This document shows, piece after piece, positions 12,801-22,919 of a DNA stretch of 64,000 nt. Source of the stretch: Xiphydria camelus (taxonomy: Eukaryota; Arthropoda; Insecta; Hymenoptera; Xiphydriidae). Numbering within the stretch: the first letter of the stretch is position 1; the number at the start of each line of letters is the position of its first letter. The stretch is from contig OY783192.1 of the NCBI GenBank assembly GCA_963678675.1, positions 28,335,987 to 28,399,986 on the forward strand, written 5' to 3'. Under the pieces are notes generated by a model. The model did no database searches and had not been told where the DNA came from. It saw nothing but the letters and a program-made list of their open reading frames with translations. The position numbers and the translations under genes were made by a program.

Positions 12801-15098
12801 ATACAATATACAGTTTTCGAGATAATCGCCGATGAATGAACGGGGAATTGTTTACGTAGTAAAAGTTACACGAAAAAATCGATTATTTTAAACTGTGGTT
12901 GCAATAGTTATGCAAATTTTTAAGAAATTTGATGAATAGTTGGAGTCAGAATTGAAAATAATCGATTTTTTAAAATGAAAATTAAGATGGCTGTAAGTCG
13001 GAGGGGGTGTATTTTAGGACACATGTTTATAGGAAAAAAGAAGTCTTATTTTGATCTCAAAAATACGCCCTTCAAATATTTGTACTGAATTTTGAAACAC
13101 CCTGTATAATTAATAATTGTAGAATTATTAAAGGAGTGACTACGTACTTGCTTGTGGACGTGCTTCGGTTCGAAATCGCCGAACCCTTCCCAAATCACCT
13201 GCCCCTCTTTTTCTTCAAAAAATCTTACTTTGATGTCCTCCTTTACCACTTTTTCACACAGCAAAATCATCTCCGTGCTTCCAGCTACCGATGCACTATA
13301 AGTACTGAGCTTGCATATCTCCAAATCGGACATCGCCTCTGTAACGATAACGTGCTTATTGTAAGGTACTTCCGTAACTTCGCGGTAAAGGCATTTTTAC
13401 GGTACATACTTTTATCGTAAATAGGATCCGAGACAATGGGTGGTAATGGAAATGTACATTTTCCCTTTTCCGCACCCTCTAAGAAAACTTGGAAACACAA
13501 TCTCACTGCATTGAGATCTATGCTGGTCGGCTGTCGTTTGTGCTCAAATCCCGCTGTTAAAGTAAAGTTCAACGTTGTAGTTTACATATCATTAGACAAG
13601 CGTTAAACGGCGAGTAGGTGCCTTATGGAGAGACATAAGCTTTCTCAAAGGTAATATGGTGGGGGTAAACATCAAAGGGGCCGACATTGGATTGCAACTT
13701 CAAAAAAAAATTAGTTAAATTAAAACCTTCCATACTAAAATTATGCTACACTATTGAATTTCTTTAAGACCTTTTTAAAATATATAGTCTTATACAAATG
13801 AATTTCATAAATATTTTTAGATAGGTATTTATTTAATGAAACTAATATTAATTTACGAGACAGACTTGGCAATAGCGCATTTTCATTTTAGGAATTGGTA
13901 TTATTTTCATCGATAAAATCGCACAGATATCGACAGAAAACATCCGCACTTTGGTACGCTCGGGTTCTGTTAATGAGGTTATGACACGCGACGCGTTGTA
14001 TATATAATTGTTGTATCATAAGTGTTGCGAATTTTCAATCAAGACGTTTTTCATATCGTTAATTGTTTAGTGTTTTCTTTTAAATAAATGAAAATTTTAT
14101 GAGCTCGATACTTTTGAAAAATATGCAGCTGAAAATTGTAATTATCCGCTTCAACCTCAGACGCATGCACAGCAGTTTTGCATGCGGCGGTGCCAAGTCT
14201 CGCCACTATTTCTCATAACTTTCAGAAAATTCAAATTTTTTCACTGCAGTTATTGAAATTACTCACAATTGGTGCGGTCAAGGTATCTTAAATTTCACAA
14301 GTAAATTATTAAATCCTGTACAATAAAAAATAACGACAGTCTTACTTATGTTTATATTGTGAATTAACAAAATTGGATTTCTTTAACGACGTCCCATTTG
14401 ACTCTGTGAAAATCCACTTTTTTCAATTACGAATAAAAAAATGAGACGGTAAAAATGATTAATACTTTGTGGATTTGATTAGAAATATCTATAGAATGTA
14501 ATCTTCAAAAATTCATAAAGTTCTTATATTGTTGAAATTTCTGGTAGAAAGCTTATGTCCCTCCTTAAGAAAAAAGTTGCAATACACACTTCTAAAGGGG
14601 TCGACGCGAATTTCCTCCCTGATCCTAAGGGCCTCGTAAATGTCTTTCTTCTTAACGCATTGGATTCCAAGATTGGTAAATGTCACCGTCATATTTTCTG
14701 ACACAATTTCCAACGTACAAACACCACGTTTACAACCTTCCTTGCTCACGAGACTGTGAGGATGTGGTCTGTGCGGCACTTCTTTCGTTACGCAAGATAC
14801 GACTACCACCGCTCGACCTTTGTAACCTACAATCTGTTTCAAATTTGGTTGATTTTCAATATACCTGGAATGTGTGGTGAGAGCTCAAGGAGCTTGAAAT
14901 ACTCACTCGTATACTAGGAAAAGTCTTGTTCTCAGGTGTGCTGTTTACCCCTGGAATACAACCGGCTGAACGGCCTTCGCATTCATAACGAAAGCGAAGA
15001 GCTTTACTGGCCGGTTGTTCGATAATTTCTACACGTGGTTGGATCCGGCTTCCCGATGCCGCGACAGCCTTTACGGCCTCGACGCCTCCCGAGATCAT
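3865..15098 (-). CDS. dl: dorsal, NF-kB/Rel transcription factor (spliced form A)
   Basis: Insect NF-kB factor that acts in the Toll pathway: held in the cytoplasm by an IkB (cactus) and moved to the nucleus to bind kappaB sites. Coding exons inferred from GT/AG sites: 15098-14907, 14833-14590, 13553-13410, 13338-13148, 11482-11344, 4884-4698, 4514-4225, 4049-3865. They sum to 1572 nt, a perfect frame of 523 aa. Exons 1-5 encode the Rel homology domain: the DNA-contact loop [12 protein letters not shown], then [21 protein letters not shown], and a dimerisation half ending near the GATSEPLPF motif. Exons 6-8 encode a Pro/Gln-rich activation region with poly-Q and an acidic C-terminus ([17 protein letters not shown]). 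The start ATG follows an in-frame TGA, so it is probably the true start. No RRKR-like nuclear localisation signal was found at the usual place after the Rel domain. Confidence 0.88.
4885..5466. other. dorsal intron 5, proximal part
   Basis: Intronic between exon 6 and the large repeat element at 5467. AT-rich, no recognised gene or RNA. Confidence 0.6.
5467..7994. mobile_element. Candidate 2.5-kb DNA transposon inside dorsal intron 5
   Basis: A 13-bp terminal inverted repeat (CACGGAGAGAAAT at 5467; complement ending 7994) is flanked by TA at 5465-5466 and 7995-7996. Subterminal GGTAAAAATTC-type words recur at 7650-7990. The interior includes a CpG-rich segment (about 6000-6560) and a minus-strand open frame at 6892-6656 without a recognised domain. 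No transposase is evident. Termini beginning CAC with a 2-bp duplication resemble CACTA-like ends, but TIRs this short can arise by chance. Confidence 0.4.
8203..8645. mobile_element. Non-autonomous mariner-like element with transposase 3' remnant
   Basis: A 36-bp TIR starting CAGGGTGTTT is flanked by TA on both sides (8201-8202, 8646-8647). On the minus strand, 8545-8411 still encodes a mariner-type C-terminus ([34 protein letters not shown], stop). It retains only that transposase end, so it is a deletion derivative in a dorsal intron. Confidence 0.8.
8646..10336. other. dorsal intron 5, distal part, with repeat fragments
   Basis: From 8847 a single terminus ACCCAGGTAG is followed by GACGT-rich words (TGACGTAAACTTGACGTCAC), like the end of the element at 34895 but without a partner. 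Bases 9207-9285 match the reverse complement of 53034-53110. A palindrome spans 9529-9781 (CTTAATACTACAACTAGGTAAC and its complement). No gene seen. Confidence 0.5.
10337..15098 (-). CDS. dl: dorsal, read-through form B (exon 5 extended)
   Basis: Shares exons 1-4 with form A, but exon 5 continues past its internal GTAAGT donor (just below 11344) and stays open to a TAA at 10337, giving exon 5 = 11482-10337. The total of 1917 nt is in frame (638 aa). The extra 335 residues lack the poly-Q activation region, are rich in Asn/Asp/Ser, and end in a basic cluster ([12 protein letters not shown]). Drosophila dorsal is known to have a B isoform made by alternative splicing after the Rel domain; by analogy this is the same choice. 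A long open frame with no stop directly after a perfect donor argues for real coding use. Confidence 0.72.
11525..12395. mobile_element. Mariner-like element with ~300-bp TIRs in dorsal intron 4
   Basis: CAGGGTGACATTTTG termini are flanked by TA (11523-11524, 12396-12397). The inverted arms are about 300 bp each. The centre (11888-12085, plus strand) encodes only a transposase C-terminus around [17 protein letters not shown] ending in a stop. It is antisense to dorsal. Confidence 0.82.
12405..13104. mobile_element. 700-bp non-coding mariner-type MITE in dorsal intron 4
   Basis: CAGGGTGTTTCAAAATTCAG termini with arms of about 150 bp; TA at 12403-12404 and 13105-13106. No coding remnant. A poly-G run (12659-12672) lies inside. 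It sits eight bases from the end of the preceding mariner-like element, so two independent insertions lie side by side in one intron. Confidence 0.8.
13554..14589. other. dorsal intron 2
   Basis: Between Rel-domain exons 2 and 3. AT-rich; no recognised element or gene. Confidence 0.65.
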
Positions 15099-15259
15099 AC
15101 CTATTCGGTCGCTGTGCGATCAAGGTTAGATCTCCTCGGGGTCGTAAATCCAAAAGACACTGCTGCGTGACACGACTAGTAACCGGACATAAGGGTAAAG
15201 TGGATTTAAGCCTATTGGCTGTTTCAAATAAACTTAACACTGCACCCACTGTATTACTG

Positions 15260-15519
15260 ATAATATGAGGGGTATAGATGCAAAACCCGCCAAGTCACAT
15301 TTATAGCAATTCACAGGAGACGTCAAAAACTGATACAGACGGCCATTGCCTTGCATTTGCAAGCGCATTTTCTACCTTATATTATTAACGGTTTATGGTG
15401 GAATTTGCACCTAAATCGTGTTCGACCTTATGCACCTACTTATAAAGAACAAATTCCCGTATCTAACTCAAGTTTCACAAAAATGGCCTTGGCGGGTTTT
15501 GCATCTATACCCCTCATAT
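15260..15519. mobile_element. 260-bp MITE with ~31-bp TIR
   Basis: ATGAGGGGTATAGATGCAAA at the left end and its complement at the right end. Inserted in the LTR-like repeat upstream of dorsal; the related copy near 61320 lacks it. Confidence 0.75.
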
Positions 15520-15530
15520 ATTTGGTTTAA

Positions 15531-16199
15531 GGGGTTACGCCTAGTTGGTGGCCGGAAAAAAAGGCGTGATTTTGTGAATTTTTTTGGGGAAAATGATTGC
15601 AGGTTTCGAATTGTTTTTTTTTTCATAGTAAAGGGTATATCTTTGACTATGTTTCATAATTTTTTTATTGGAAAAAATTCACAACTGTGGCAAATATAAT
15701 GAATTTCCCGGACCACTGTTCAAAAAAGGCTTTCCGCGGTGACCACTGTAATTTCCACACCAATCATCTGACATCAAAAAACCAAATAAATGACGTTTTT
15801 GTATCGTATTATCTAGTCCTTAATCGAAGGATTTGATAAAATATTAATTTTTGAAAAAATGGTCGGCGATCGAAAGTGAGTCTAAATTTCGGTCAAAAAA
15901 TCACTTCATTTTCCTTGATATAAAAAAAAGTATGCATCGAAAAAAAAATCCTTCGATTAAGGACTGCCTTTTGATATAAAAAAAAAGTATGCAAAATTTC
16001 AAGTAAATCGGTCTACTCGTTTTTGAGATATCGTGGTCGCGCGGCTCGCACAACGTAACTATAAAAACGGCCGTAACTCGCTCAATTTTGAACGGATCGA
16101 CTTGAAATTTTCAGAGAATATTTTTGAAAAGTTATACTTTAAGAATCCGTCGAAAACGAAAAATCGATTTTTTCGAAAATTCTGACGAGGCATAACCCC
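15531..16199. mobile_element. 669-bp TTAA-flanked MITE
   Basis: Termini GGGGTTACGCC / GGCATAACCCC flanked by TTAA at 15527-15530 and 16200-16203. The interior has an internal duplication (TGATATAAAAAAAAGTATGC) and no coding capacity. The copy at 61040-61580 carries a single TTAA at the matching point. Confidence 0.7.
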
Positions 16200-16407
16200 T
16201 TAAAGAGATTTAGTAGTCTAATGATTTACCCGTGGTTTACACTGTGAGGTTGGTTCGAATACACTGTATGCGATACGGTACACTGCAATGACTCGAACGA
16301 TCCGTGAAAGGACTTGCAACCTGAATGTGCTGAATATGAATACTAACACTTGCTGCACACGGCACTGCACACTTGGCTACACACTGACTAACGCGCCTTT
16401 GGTTCCA

Positions 16408-16483
16408 ACTTATATACCTTATATCTAACCGTAATTGGAATATGATGGGGGTAGAGTGGACTGATACAATGTGCCCTGATTGG
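16408..16483 (-). promoter_or_regulatory. CCAAT box and TATA box of the LTR-like repeat facing dorsal
   Basis: On the minus strand AGCCAATCAGGG (about 16479-16486) is followed some 65 bp later by GTATATAAGTTGG (about 16408-16418). The same pair and spacing occur in the copies at 28966-29040 and 33860-33940. It points toward dorsal. Whether it drives dorsal is inference. Confidence 0.5.
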
Positions 16484-16594
16484 CTGGAAGAGGAGGGCGT
16501 TGGAACAATAGATGACGCTGGTTATTTTCAGAGTTCAGGATCTAGCGGATAACGGTACCGTTGCTCGTCTCTGACAATAAAGAGAGGCTTAATG

Positions 16595-17392
16595 CAAAGC
16601 ACATCTAGTCGAAGCGAAGCGACGCGCCGCGAAGCGAGAAGCTACCTTTTATATTTCCATTGATTCTTACGAGGTAACGCACACTTGAGCGAAGCGCGGC
16701 GAAGCGAAGCGAAGCGCGGCAAAGCGAAGCGCGGCGAAGCGAAGCGCGGCGAAGCGAAGCGCGGCGAACCGAAACGTCGCGAAGCGAAGCGCCGCGAGAA
16801 ATATTTATCGTGGACGGAATGTAATTCGTTAACGGATGTAAAGTTTCGTCGATCACTTCTGTTAACGATTCGAAAATCCTTTCCAAGATAGATCTCGTCA
16901 ACGAAATGAATTTTCTCACACGAAATAGTATCTTATATCATAAGGCGGAAATTCGAGATTTTTTCAGACTGTGTTTAATTAGGTCGTAACACAAGGCATG
17001 GTTTGGGGAGGAGGCTACGATCTAAACACAGTCTTAAAAATCCGAGGATTTCCGCCGAATGACATATACTATTTTTCCTCACGAATGCCCATTTCTCAAA
17101 ACAAAACATGTACACGGCTCATTTCACGTTGCGTTCATCAGTTTGAAAAAGGCGAAAAAGAATGAAAAAGGCGAAAAAGGCGAAAATGACTGACATTTCA
17201 CGGCGCTTCCCTTCCCTCCCTTCTCTACCCGGGTATCGATATATGGATATTTGCAGGTATAGCTGTTTATACCTGGTAGAGAAGGGGATAGAATTCGCCG
17301 CGCTTCGCTTCGCGTCGCTTCGCTTTGCCCAAGTGTGCGTTGCACAGCCGCGCTTCGCGGCGCGTCGCTTCGCTTCGCCTAGATGTGCTTTG
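16595..17392. mobile_element. Foldback element with GAAGCG-type arrays in both arms
   Basis: TIR CAAAGCACATCTAG (left, 16595) with its complement at 17379-17392, followed in each arm by arrays of GCGAAGC/GCGCGGC words (left arm 16609-16800, right arm 17298-17380). The centre (16940-17080) is a second inverted repeat (AAGGCGGAAAT / ATTTCCGCC). Open frames on both strands are products of the arrays, not genes. Confidence 0.8.
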
Positions 17393-17730
17393 ACCTTGAC
17401 GCTCATGCAATTTTCGCCAATTGGCTAGCGCATGTCTGATTTGCACAAATAAACTGTGCATGAAAACCAAAATCGTTTACTTGCCCAAGCCAAAAAGTTT
17501 GACTTGAGTAAAACAGGCACGATCAGATAATTTGTATGTGTGGTAGGCACAAATACTTGAATGTGTATGAACAACACTCCAACTTCATAACGCTACCGCC
17601 CGGTCGCCCGCATGCGTGTAGCAGCGAATTTCTTGTCTTGATTTGCACGTGGCTTTTGTATTTTCGGTGTTATTTTGTCTGTTTACGTTTGTTGATATAT
17701 TTGTTAATGCGGAAACGCTGTTAAATAAAA
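17393..17730. other. No recognised feature
   Basis: Short intergenic stretch with a few repeats of a GACGCTCATGCAA word that reappears near 20400-20490. Nothing else seen. Confidence 0.5.
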
Positions 17731-18070
17731 GTGTTCCGACAAACGATAGTCGGAATTCTGAGTATTGACTCCCACTGCTCAGTATCATCGCGATCGAAAT
17801 ACCTCACTAATCTAGGGTTTAATTTAGCCAGAAGGTGAGCGGCATATTTCGGGGAAAGCTGCAAATGCGCTTGCAGTCCCGCACCTTTCCCGGAAAGGTT
17901 AATTACCGGACGGGTCGGAATAAAGCCGCGTCGATCGACACTGTCCAAGGGTAGTCGAGTCCAAGGCAGAGTGTGACGTGTTTCGGCAAGGCGGGCGGTA
18001 TGTTCCGCTAGCGGTGCGATGACGCTCGGCGTACCGGGGAAGGGATTGACCGGGGAAGCCCGTCCACACC
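17731..18070 (+). mobile_element. LTR-like repeat, 5' portion
   Basis: Starts TGTTCCGACAAACGATAGTC and contains the block CGCACCTTTCCCGGAAAGG TTAATTACCGGACG, shared with 31737-32165, 33440-33965 and 39335-39600. Starting with TG suits an LTR start. The downstream CCAAT/TATA part is missing. Confidence 0.6.
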
Positions 18071-18249
18071 CAATTAAATAAACAGAAATATTGTTTACCA
18101 GTCGAAATCGAAATATTTGATGAAGATGACACCATTATTGCTTATGCCGCATTCGTCATTATCGCGTCTAAAAAAAAGAAACCATTTAAAAGAGAAGAAA
18201 GATTTAAAAAGAGGTAATATCGACATATATTGAACCTTGAATATACAGT

Positions 18250-18625
18250 GGCGGAAAAAAGTATTCATACACCATTCAACTACGATCCACTTGCAAATAG
18301 TTAAAATAAATGAATATCTATTGGCATCAAAATATAGCTTGTAGTTTCAGCTTTGAAATGATATATATTTTATTGAAGAAAAAATGTATACTACAAAATA
18401 TAAGACATTTCTTTTGGCAAGTGTCAAATGAGGCGGGGAAAAAAGTATTCATACACTTGGTACTTTCGAGAACATACACATAAAATAGAAAAACCAATAC
18501 TTGGTGAGGTATCTTTTGAATTTAATAATATCTGCCTTGGCATTGAAGCTGTTAACGTGTTGGCTAAATTTGAGTCAATTTTGTTCCATTCTTGTATCAT
18601 AGTGGAATCAATCTAGATATTGGGT
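18250..18625 (-). pseudogene. Tc1-like transposon end with transposase C-terminus
   Basis: CAGTGGCGGAAAAAAGTATT at 18247 is a Tc1-type terminus. On the minus strand from about 18612 the sequence encodes a Tc1 transposase C-terminus (key words IQEWNKIDSNLANTL, ASMPRQ) and then decays. A second copy in opposite orientation lies at 34430-34790. Confidence 0.72.
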
Positions 18626-18960
18626 ATATATGGTAGTACAAGAAATTGGGCTTCTGGGCATGGAAATAGGGGGGTTCGGAAAAAAATAGAAAAATATGAT
18701 TTCAGGTTGAAATGAAAACTAAGAGACTCAGAAATCGACCAAAAAAAAAATTTTGAAAAAATAACAACTCTACTCGCAGTTATGAACAAATAAAGTTAGG
18801 GCATTTATCGATCCGCCGGAACGATTTCCAATTGGTCTGACGTCATTTCTAAGCTCGAACGCTCCGCCCACCCATGCGCCCGCAGATAACATGCAGAAAT
18901 TGAATGGCAGTTGTCCGCATTTATTTGGTCAGAATTCGTAGTCTAACTCAGAACTTCAAA

Positions 18961-19088
18961 ATGCAAGAAGGATATCAGAAGGCCGATTCTCACAATTTAC
19001 CGAGTGTTGATGTGCAAATGGTGTGCGACTATTTAGCGTCTAGTGCAAATTTTAATCAACCGCAAAGTAGCGGCACAAAAGCAGTTCG
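18961..19088 (+). pseudogene. First exon of a transposon-linked SWIM/YqaJ-type protein (partial)
   Basis: ATG at 18961; 42 codons to a GGTAAGT donor at 19088/19089. The word pattern (LPSVDVQMVCDYL, later SGTKAVR) resembles the N-terminus I recall for insect proteins with a SWIM zinc finger and a YqaJ-type nuclease domain. None of the later domains is present here. Identity rests on memory of the N-terminal pattern, so it is tentative. Confidence 0.4.
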
Positions 19089-19616
19089 GTAAGTAAATTA
19101 ACCCTTTGCACTCCTGGCCTATTTAAAGTATTTTATATTTGTACTAATGATTGATTTTTATAATAATTATAAATATGGTTTTATATTAATAAATTTAATA
19201 ATTATTTATATATATATAAATTATTTATATATATATATATATAAATAAATTTTTTATATATAAAATTTATTAATTTAATAATTTATTTATTTATCTTAAT
19301 AATTAATTAATTTAATATTATTTTTTTTATTTCTTAATTTAAATTTTTTAAACGTTTTAAAATAAACATTAATTTATTTAATTAATAATTATTAAATAAT
19401 TATTTGTACTAATGATTGATTTTTATAATAATTATAAATATGGTTTTATATTAATAAATTAATAAAAACAATAATAATTATATCGGGTTTCATCCGCGGT
19501 CTCACGTTGCTCAATTTAAATTCCATATAGTTTGCCATATCTAATTTTAACTGTTAACATGAAAAAATAATCTGCTATAATCAATAGCTGAATAACCGAA
19601 TGAAATCTGTACTTAC

Positions 19617-19802
19617 ATCAAAATGATCTTCGCAGCAAAATAAAGCTGTTCTCGGTGAAACATCCGTAATTTTTCTTCTAGCTGCAACAAACCATTTCTT
19701 ACGCTTGGCTTCAGGTACTGGCACACTGACAAAAATTTTTTCTGGTGTACTTTTCGACGTACTTTTGCATTGGGGAACAAAACACCACTTTCGCACCGGC
19801 AT
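19617..19802 (-). pseudogene. THAP-type zinc finger first exon (partial)
   Basis: Encodes MPVRKWCFVPQC at the start, then a Pro, an RKKW basic/Trp motif and a CCEDHF ending: the C2CH spacing of a THAP DNA-binding domain. The exon ends at a GTAAGT donor right after the HFD codons. No further exon follows in the window. THAP domains occur in P-element, Kolobok and other transposase-derived proteins; here it belongs to the deletion derivative at 18664-20083. Confidence 0.7.
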
Positions 19803-20368
19803 TTCATACGGCTTTCAAATTTACAGCTCACGACTCACGAGCGTACAAAATGTAAATAACGTGCCGAGTATGCGTGGCGCGCAGAGCGAGCCTAGAAATG
19901 ACGTCACGCGCCGTAGCCTCTCTCTCGGGTACGTTTTCTAGCCTCGCGCGGACGCAAACGTTTCAAATAGGTTTTTCGACGAAAATCAATTTAAAAAAAA
20001 TTTTTTAACATCTCAGGTGCGTTTTCTAACGCAAAATTTATTATTCTAAAGCACATTTTAAAAATACCGAACCTCCCTATTACACCAATCGATAGCTGGA
20101 GGTCCCAATATTAACATATCAAAATGTATCATCTGTCAATTCCCGGGAAAATTTATAATTAATTAAAAACTATCGAAGTTTTGGCCCTAAGCCACTTTAA
20201 TTATTCATTTCTCCTATATTATTTACTCAATCAAAAAAATGAAGCTACCAATTTGTAGCGGGGAAAATTTACTATAAAATTGATGCGAGAACCTACATGA
20301 CAAAATGCACGGTTAATTTCTAATAATTTTTTGAAAGTCTCGGTGTACGAAAGTACAATAAGCTACGC

Positions 20369-20490
20369 ATGACGCGTATCTCTATTTGCGCAAGCTGCAT
20401 GAGCGTGAAAACGGACCATACCAATTCAGTTTTGTTTGTGCAAGTTTGCATGCACAAATCAATTTGCGCAAGTTGCATGAGCGTCAAAAC
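20369..20490 (+). repeat. Two copies of a short direct repeat
   Basis: ATTTGCGCAAGCTGCATGAG at about 20383 recurs at about 20461 with two changes. The overlapping open frame (SICASCMSVKT twice) is a by-product. Confidence 0.7.
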
Positions 20491-20559
20491 CCACCTTTAC
20501 ATTTGTATCGACGGCGGTGGGGATAGCGACTGTCTATCACTGATAAACCAGATATTCCG

Positions 20560-20766
20560 TCGCACGTTTTACAATTTGCACGACAAATGGTTATATTGTC
20601 GATATTTTAAGTCCTTATTTGGCAAATGTCAATGATACAAATATTTTGCATGATATTTTTCATTCTTCGCCGGAATTGAGAAAATTCCTTCGTAGAGGAA
20701 ATCAATTAGTCCTTGATAGAGGCTTTCGGGATACATATTATAGAATATTTAGAAGAGCAAGATTTT
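20560..20766 (+). pseudogene. DDE_Tnp_4/Harbinger-type nuclease remnant
   Basis: Reading from about 20585: YIVDILSPYLANVND, later LRRGNQLVLDRGFRD, then a stop after RARF. The VNDxxIL and DRGF(R/K)D words are typical of the catalytic core of insect HARBI1-like (DDE_4) transposases. Only about 60 residues survive. Confidence 0.6.
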
Positions 20767-20878
20767 GAAGTATAGGTACATGCTTTTCATTCCTACATTA
20801 CGTACGTTTGCCACAACAGATTTGTATGCCGTACGAGAATATATTTATATTTATATTGAATATTGAACAAAAATTATA

Positions 20879-21336
20879 ATGGTATACGTAAAACTATCGT
20901 TGCAAATTGATTAAAAATGTTACACTCTTTTTTCACGTATGCCACCGGGTAGGACTTTTATGAACCGTATGCCGTTGATATATACCTACGATATATGTAT
21001 CTCATAGCGATGGATCATATATTTTAAGGGCATACGTTATACTATAATTGCAAGTACCCATAAATTTAATACACAGTTATAAGGGTATAGAATTAGTTAG
21101 ACCCGCGGGAACCGTATGCCCTTTAGTAACTATGCATTTTATGCCAAAAATTGTTGAATCTCAAAAGGGCATACTTGATATGATCATTTTAAAAATTCTG
21201 AATTTACGACACTTTTTAGAGCATATACCAACCCTTAGTTCCTACGATACACATATGCTGATCGTTCTTCAATATATATTTTTTAATGAAATATCGTATG
21301 ATATGCTCGGCATACGTGATACTATCATTGCAAGAT
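20879..21336 (+). repeat. Degenerate ~140-150 bp tandem repeat
   Basis: The word GGCATACGTgATActATCaTTGC recurs at about 20880, 21029, 21169 and 21309 (spacing 149, 140, 140). Between the words the sequence has diverged. Extra GTATGCC traces occur at 20828 and 20938-20975. Confidence 0.55.
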
Positions 21337-21356
21337 GCGATTTTTTTTTGCAATAA

Positions 21357-22401
21357 GTATAATTAACTTCTCCAACACAAGTACCACGGGGACCTGCCAA
21401 TTTTGCTTGGTCGTTTATCAGCATATGGGTCATTCTATACCAAGTCATCGAGTTTTTGACTCGACCCTCTTCGATTTCGCTCATTCTTTGTTATGTTTTA
21501 GTGCTTATTAAAAGCAACTTGTACACCAATTTTTAGCCTTTTATTCTAAACCGTTATTGAGTAATCGATTAAAAAAAATTTGAAGCAAAAAATGTTCAAT
21601 TAATGGTAGACTAGTAATAAATATCGATATCTATACAAAGTAGGGTATCATTTTTTTCGTCTTTAAATGTAGTTTCAGAAAATAAATAAAAGAAAATTAT
21701 TCAAAGTAATTATATCTTAGTTATTAACGTTTAACAATTTTAATCGACATTTTCAAAAAGTCCGACCCCTTTGATTTTTTTGAAAAATTTTCCCGAAATT
21801 CTACTCCATATTACGCAATTTTTAAGCCGCAGTTTGAGATGTAATCACAATTTTTTCTATTTTGTATCGAATATTCAAAATTTAATTTTCTTTTCTTTTT
21901 GGATTGAATTATCTCTAATTTCACTCTCTTAACTAAATATCATCCAAAAACATTAAAAACAATTTTATTGAAAGCGATCAAATTATTTTAATCAATTTAA
22001 AATATTTTATTTGGTCATATCATTTTACACTTCATATAATCTTTTTTATTATTATTTTTTCTCACATAACGATTGCTTATTATATTTCTTAATTGTACTG
22101 TGATGTGTAAACTTGTCTGAAAGGGGAAACGGCTTTACTTCCACAATAGGATTTAGTAAAGGCGTAATCTTATGAAATTCCTGTGTCGCTGGTATCGGTT
22201 TTGCATTTCTGAAGCGATCTTCCAATTTTTCTTTCATTGCACTATATTCTTGAATTTTTGAGAACTGGATATAGATCGTTCGCCTCGACATTAGAATCTC
22301 GTAATAGTCATAATATTCAACGTATACCTATAACTTGCATTTTACAGAACTATTCACCCGGAAGGAATTTAACCGAAACACAATCTTTTGAGCGCGCTTA
22401 C
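21357..22401. other. AT-rich region; one unassigned minus-strand open frame
   Basis: Bases 22291-22052 on the minus strand encode a Lys-rich frame (KLEDRFRNAKPIPATQEF) that looks protein-like and may be part of a transposon-borne gene; I do not recognise it. The rest is AT-rich. Confidence 0.35.
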
Positions 22402-22800
22402 CGCTGATTTCAAAGAAAAACTGCCCTTCATTCATGGTGTATCCTGTAAGGAAGGGTATATCCGGATAGAGCCACGTGTAGGATTCGTCAAAAGTGTCAG
22501 CGGACAGCCTTCCAAGAAACTTCCCACCGTTCTCTTTAGGGTGAGAACACACTATTGTCACGTCACGTGAGCTCACGTGATAACACGTAGCATGGGACAA
22601 TAAAATCACCGATATCTTAACCCATTTGTTTCGCGTGACGTGACAGCAGTATGTCTCTGATGGATTTGAATACATGATAAAATATTAAATTACATTTTTC
22701 GAGCGACACGCGAGCTCATGTGAGCTCACGTGACGCGACAATAGTGTGTCCTCACCCTTAGTTCCGCCATCGGGATAAAGGAAATCCCAATGACAACTCA
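22402..22800 (-). pseudogene. Unidentified exon split by a MITE
   Basis: The minus-strand frame MSCHWDFLYPDGGT is interrupted at 22757 by a 219-bp MITE and resumes below 22536 as KENGGKFLGRLSAD, continuing to FFFEISG at a GTAAGC donor (22402/22401). Removing the MITE plus one copy of its 3-bp duplication rejoins the two halves without frameshift. The protein is not recognised; a Cys/Trp-containing start and a Phe/Tyr-rich end are all that can be said. Confidence 0.45.
22539..22757. mobile_element. 219-bp MITE with TTA duplication and CACGTGA words
   Basis: Termini GGGTGAGAACACACTATTGTC / complement; TTA at 22536-22538 and 22758-22760. Inside each end lies a cluster of TCACGTCACGTGAGCTCACG words. 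The 3-bp TWA duplication suits PIF/Harbinger-type mobilisation. Confidence 0.78.
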
Positions 22801-22919
22801 TACATTTGACATTAAAAAAAGGAATCGCGCAACGCACACAAGCAGAGTATGCGCTCTTTTCAAATGCACGGCACGTACATCTATGCATGTGTACGTGTGT
22901 AGGTCGATACGCGATATCA

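Larger units (their letters stand above)
15205..16578 (-). mobile_element. LTR-like repeat upstream of dorsal, sense orientation, with two nested MITEs
   Basis: Read on the minus strand it carries the CCAAT/TATA block and leader shared with copies at 28690-29140, 29900-30592 and 33440-33965. The distal leader matches the copy at 61040-61580 (ACTGTATTACTG, then TTAAAGAGAT, then the GTTCGAATACACTG region). In this copy that stretch is split by insertions at 15260-15519 and 15531-16199. It ends about 110 bp upstream of the dorsal start exon. Confidence 0.6.
18664..20083. mobile_element. Deletion derivative of a two-gene transposon (THAP and SWIM/YqaJ-type first exons)
   Basis: Termini ATAGGGGGGTTCGG (about 18666) and CCGAACCTCCCTAT (20067-20080) form a 14-bp inverted repeat. 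Just inside lie two convergent first exons, each ending in a consensus GTAAGT donor, with an AT-rich (TA-repeat) filler between them at 19100-19560 and no later exons. The terminal and subterminal sequences are similar in inverse. I infer an internally deleted copy of a larger element whose two genes ran inward from the ends. Confidence 0.5.

Noticed and set aside
16605..17428. Open frames with ASLRRASLRR and EAKRGEAKR repeats
   Set aside because: By-products of the GAAGCG arrays in the foldback element; the same pattern appears on both strands.
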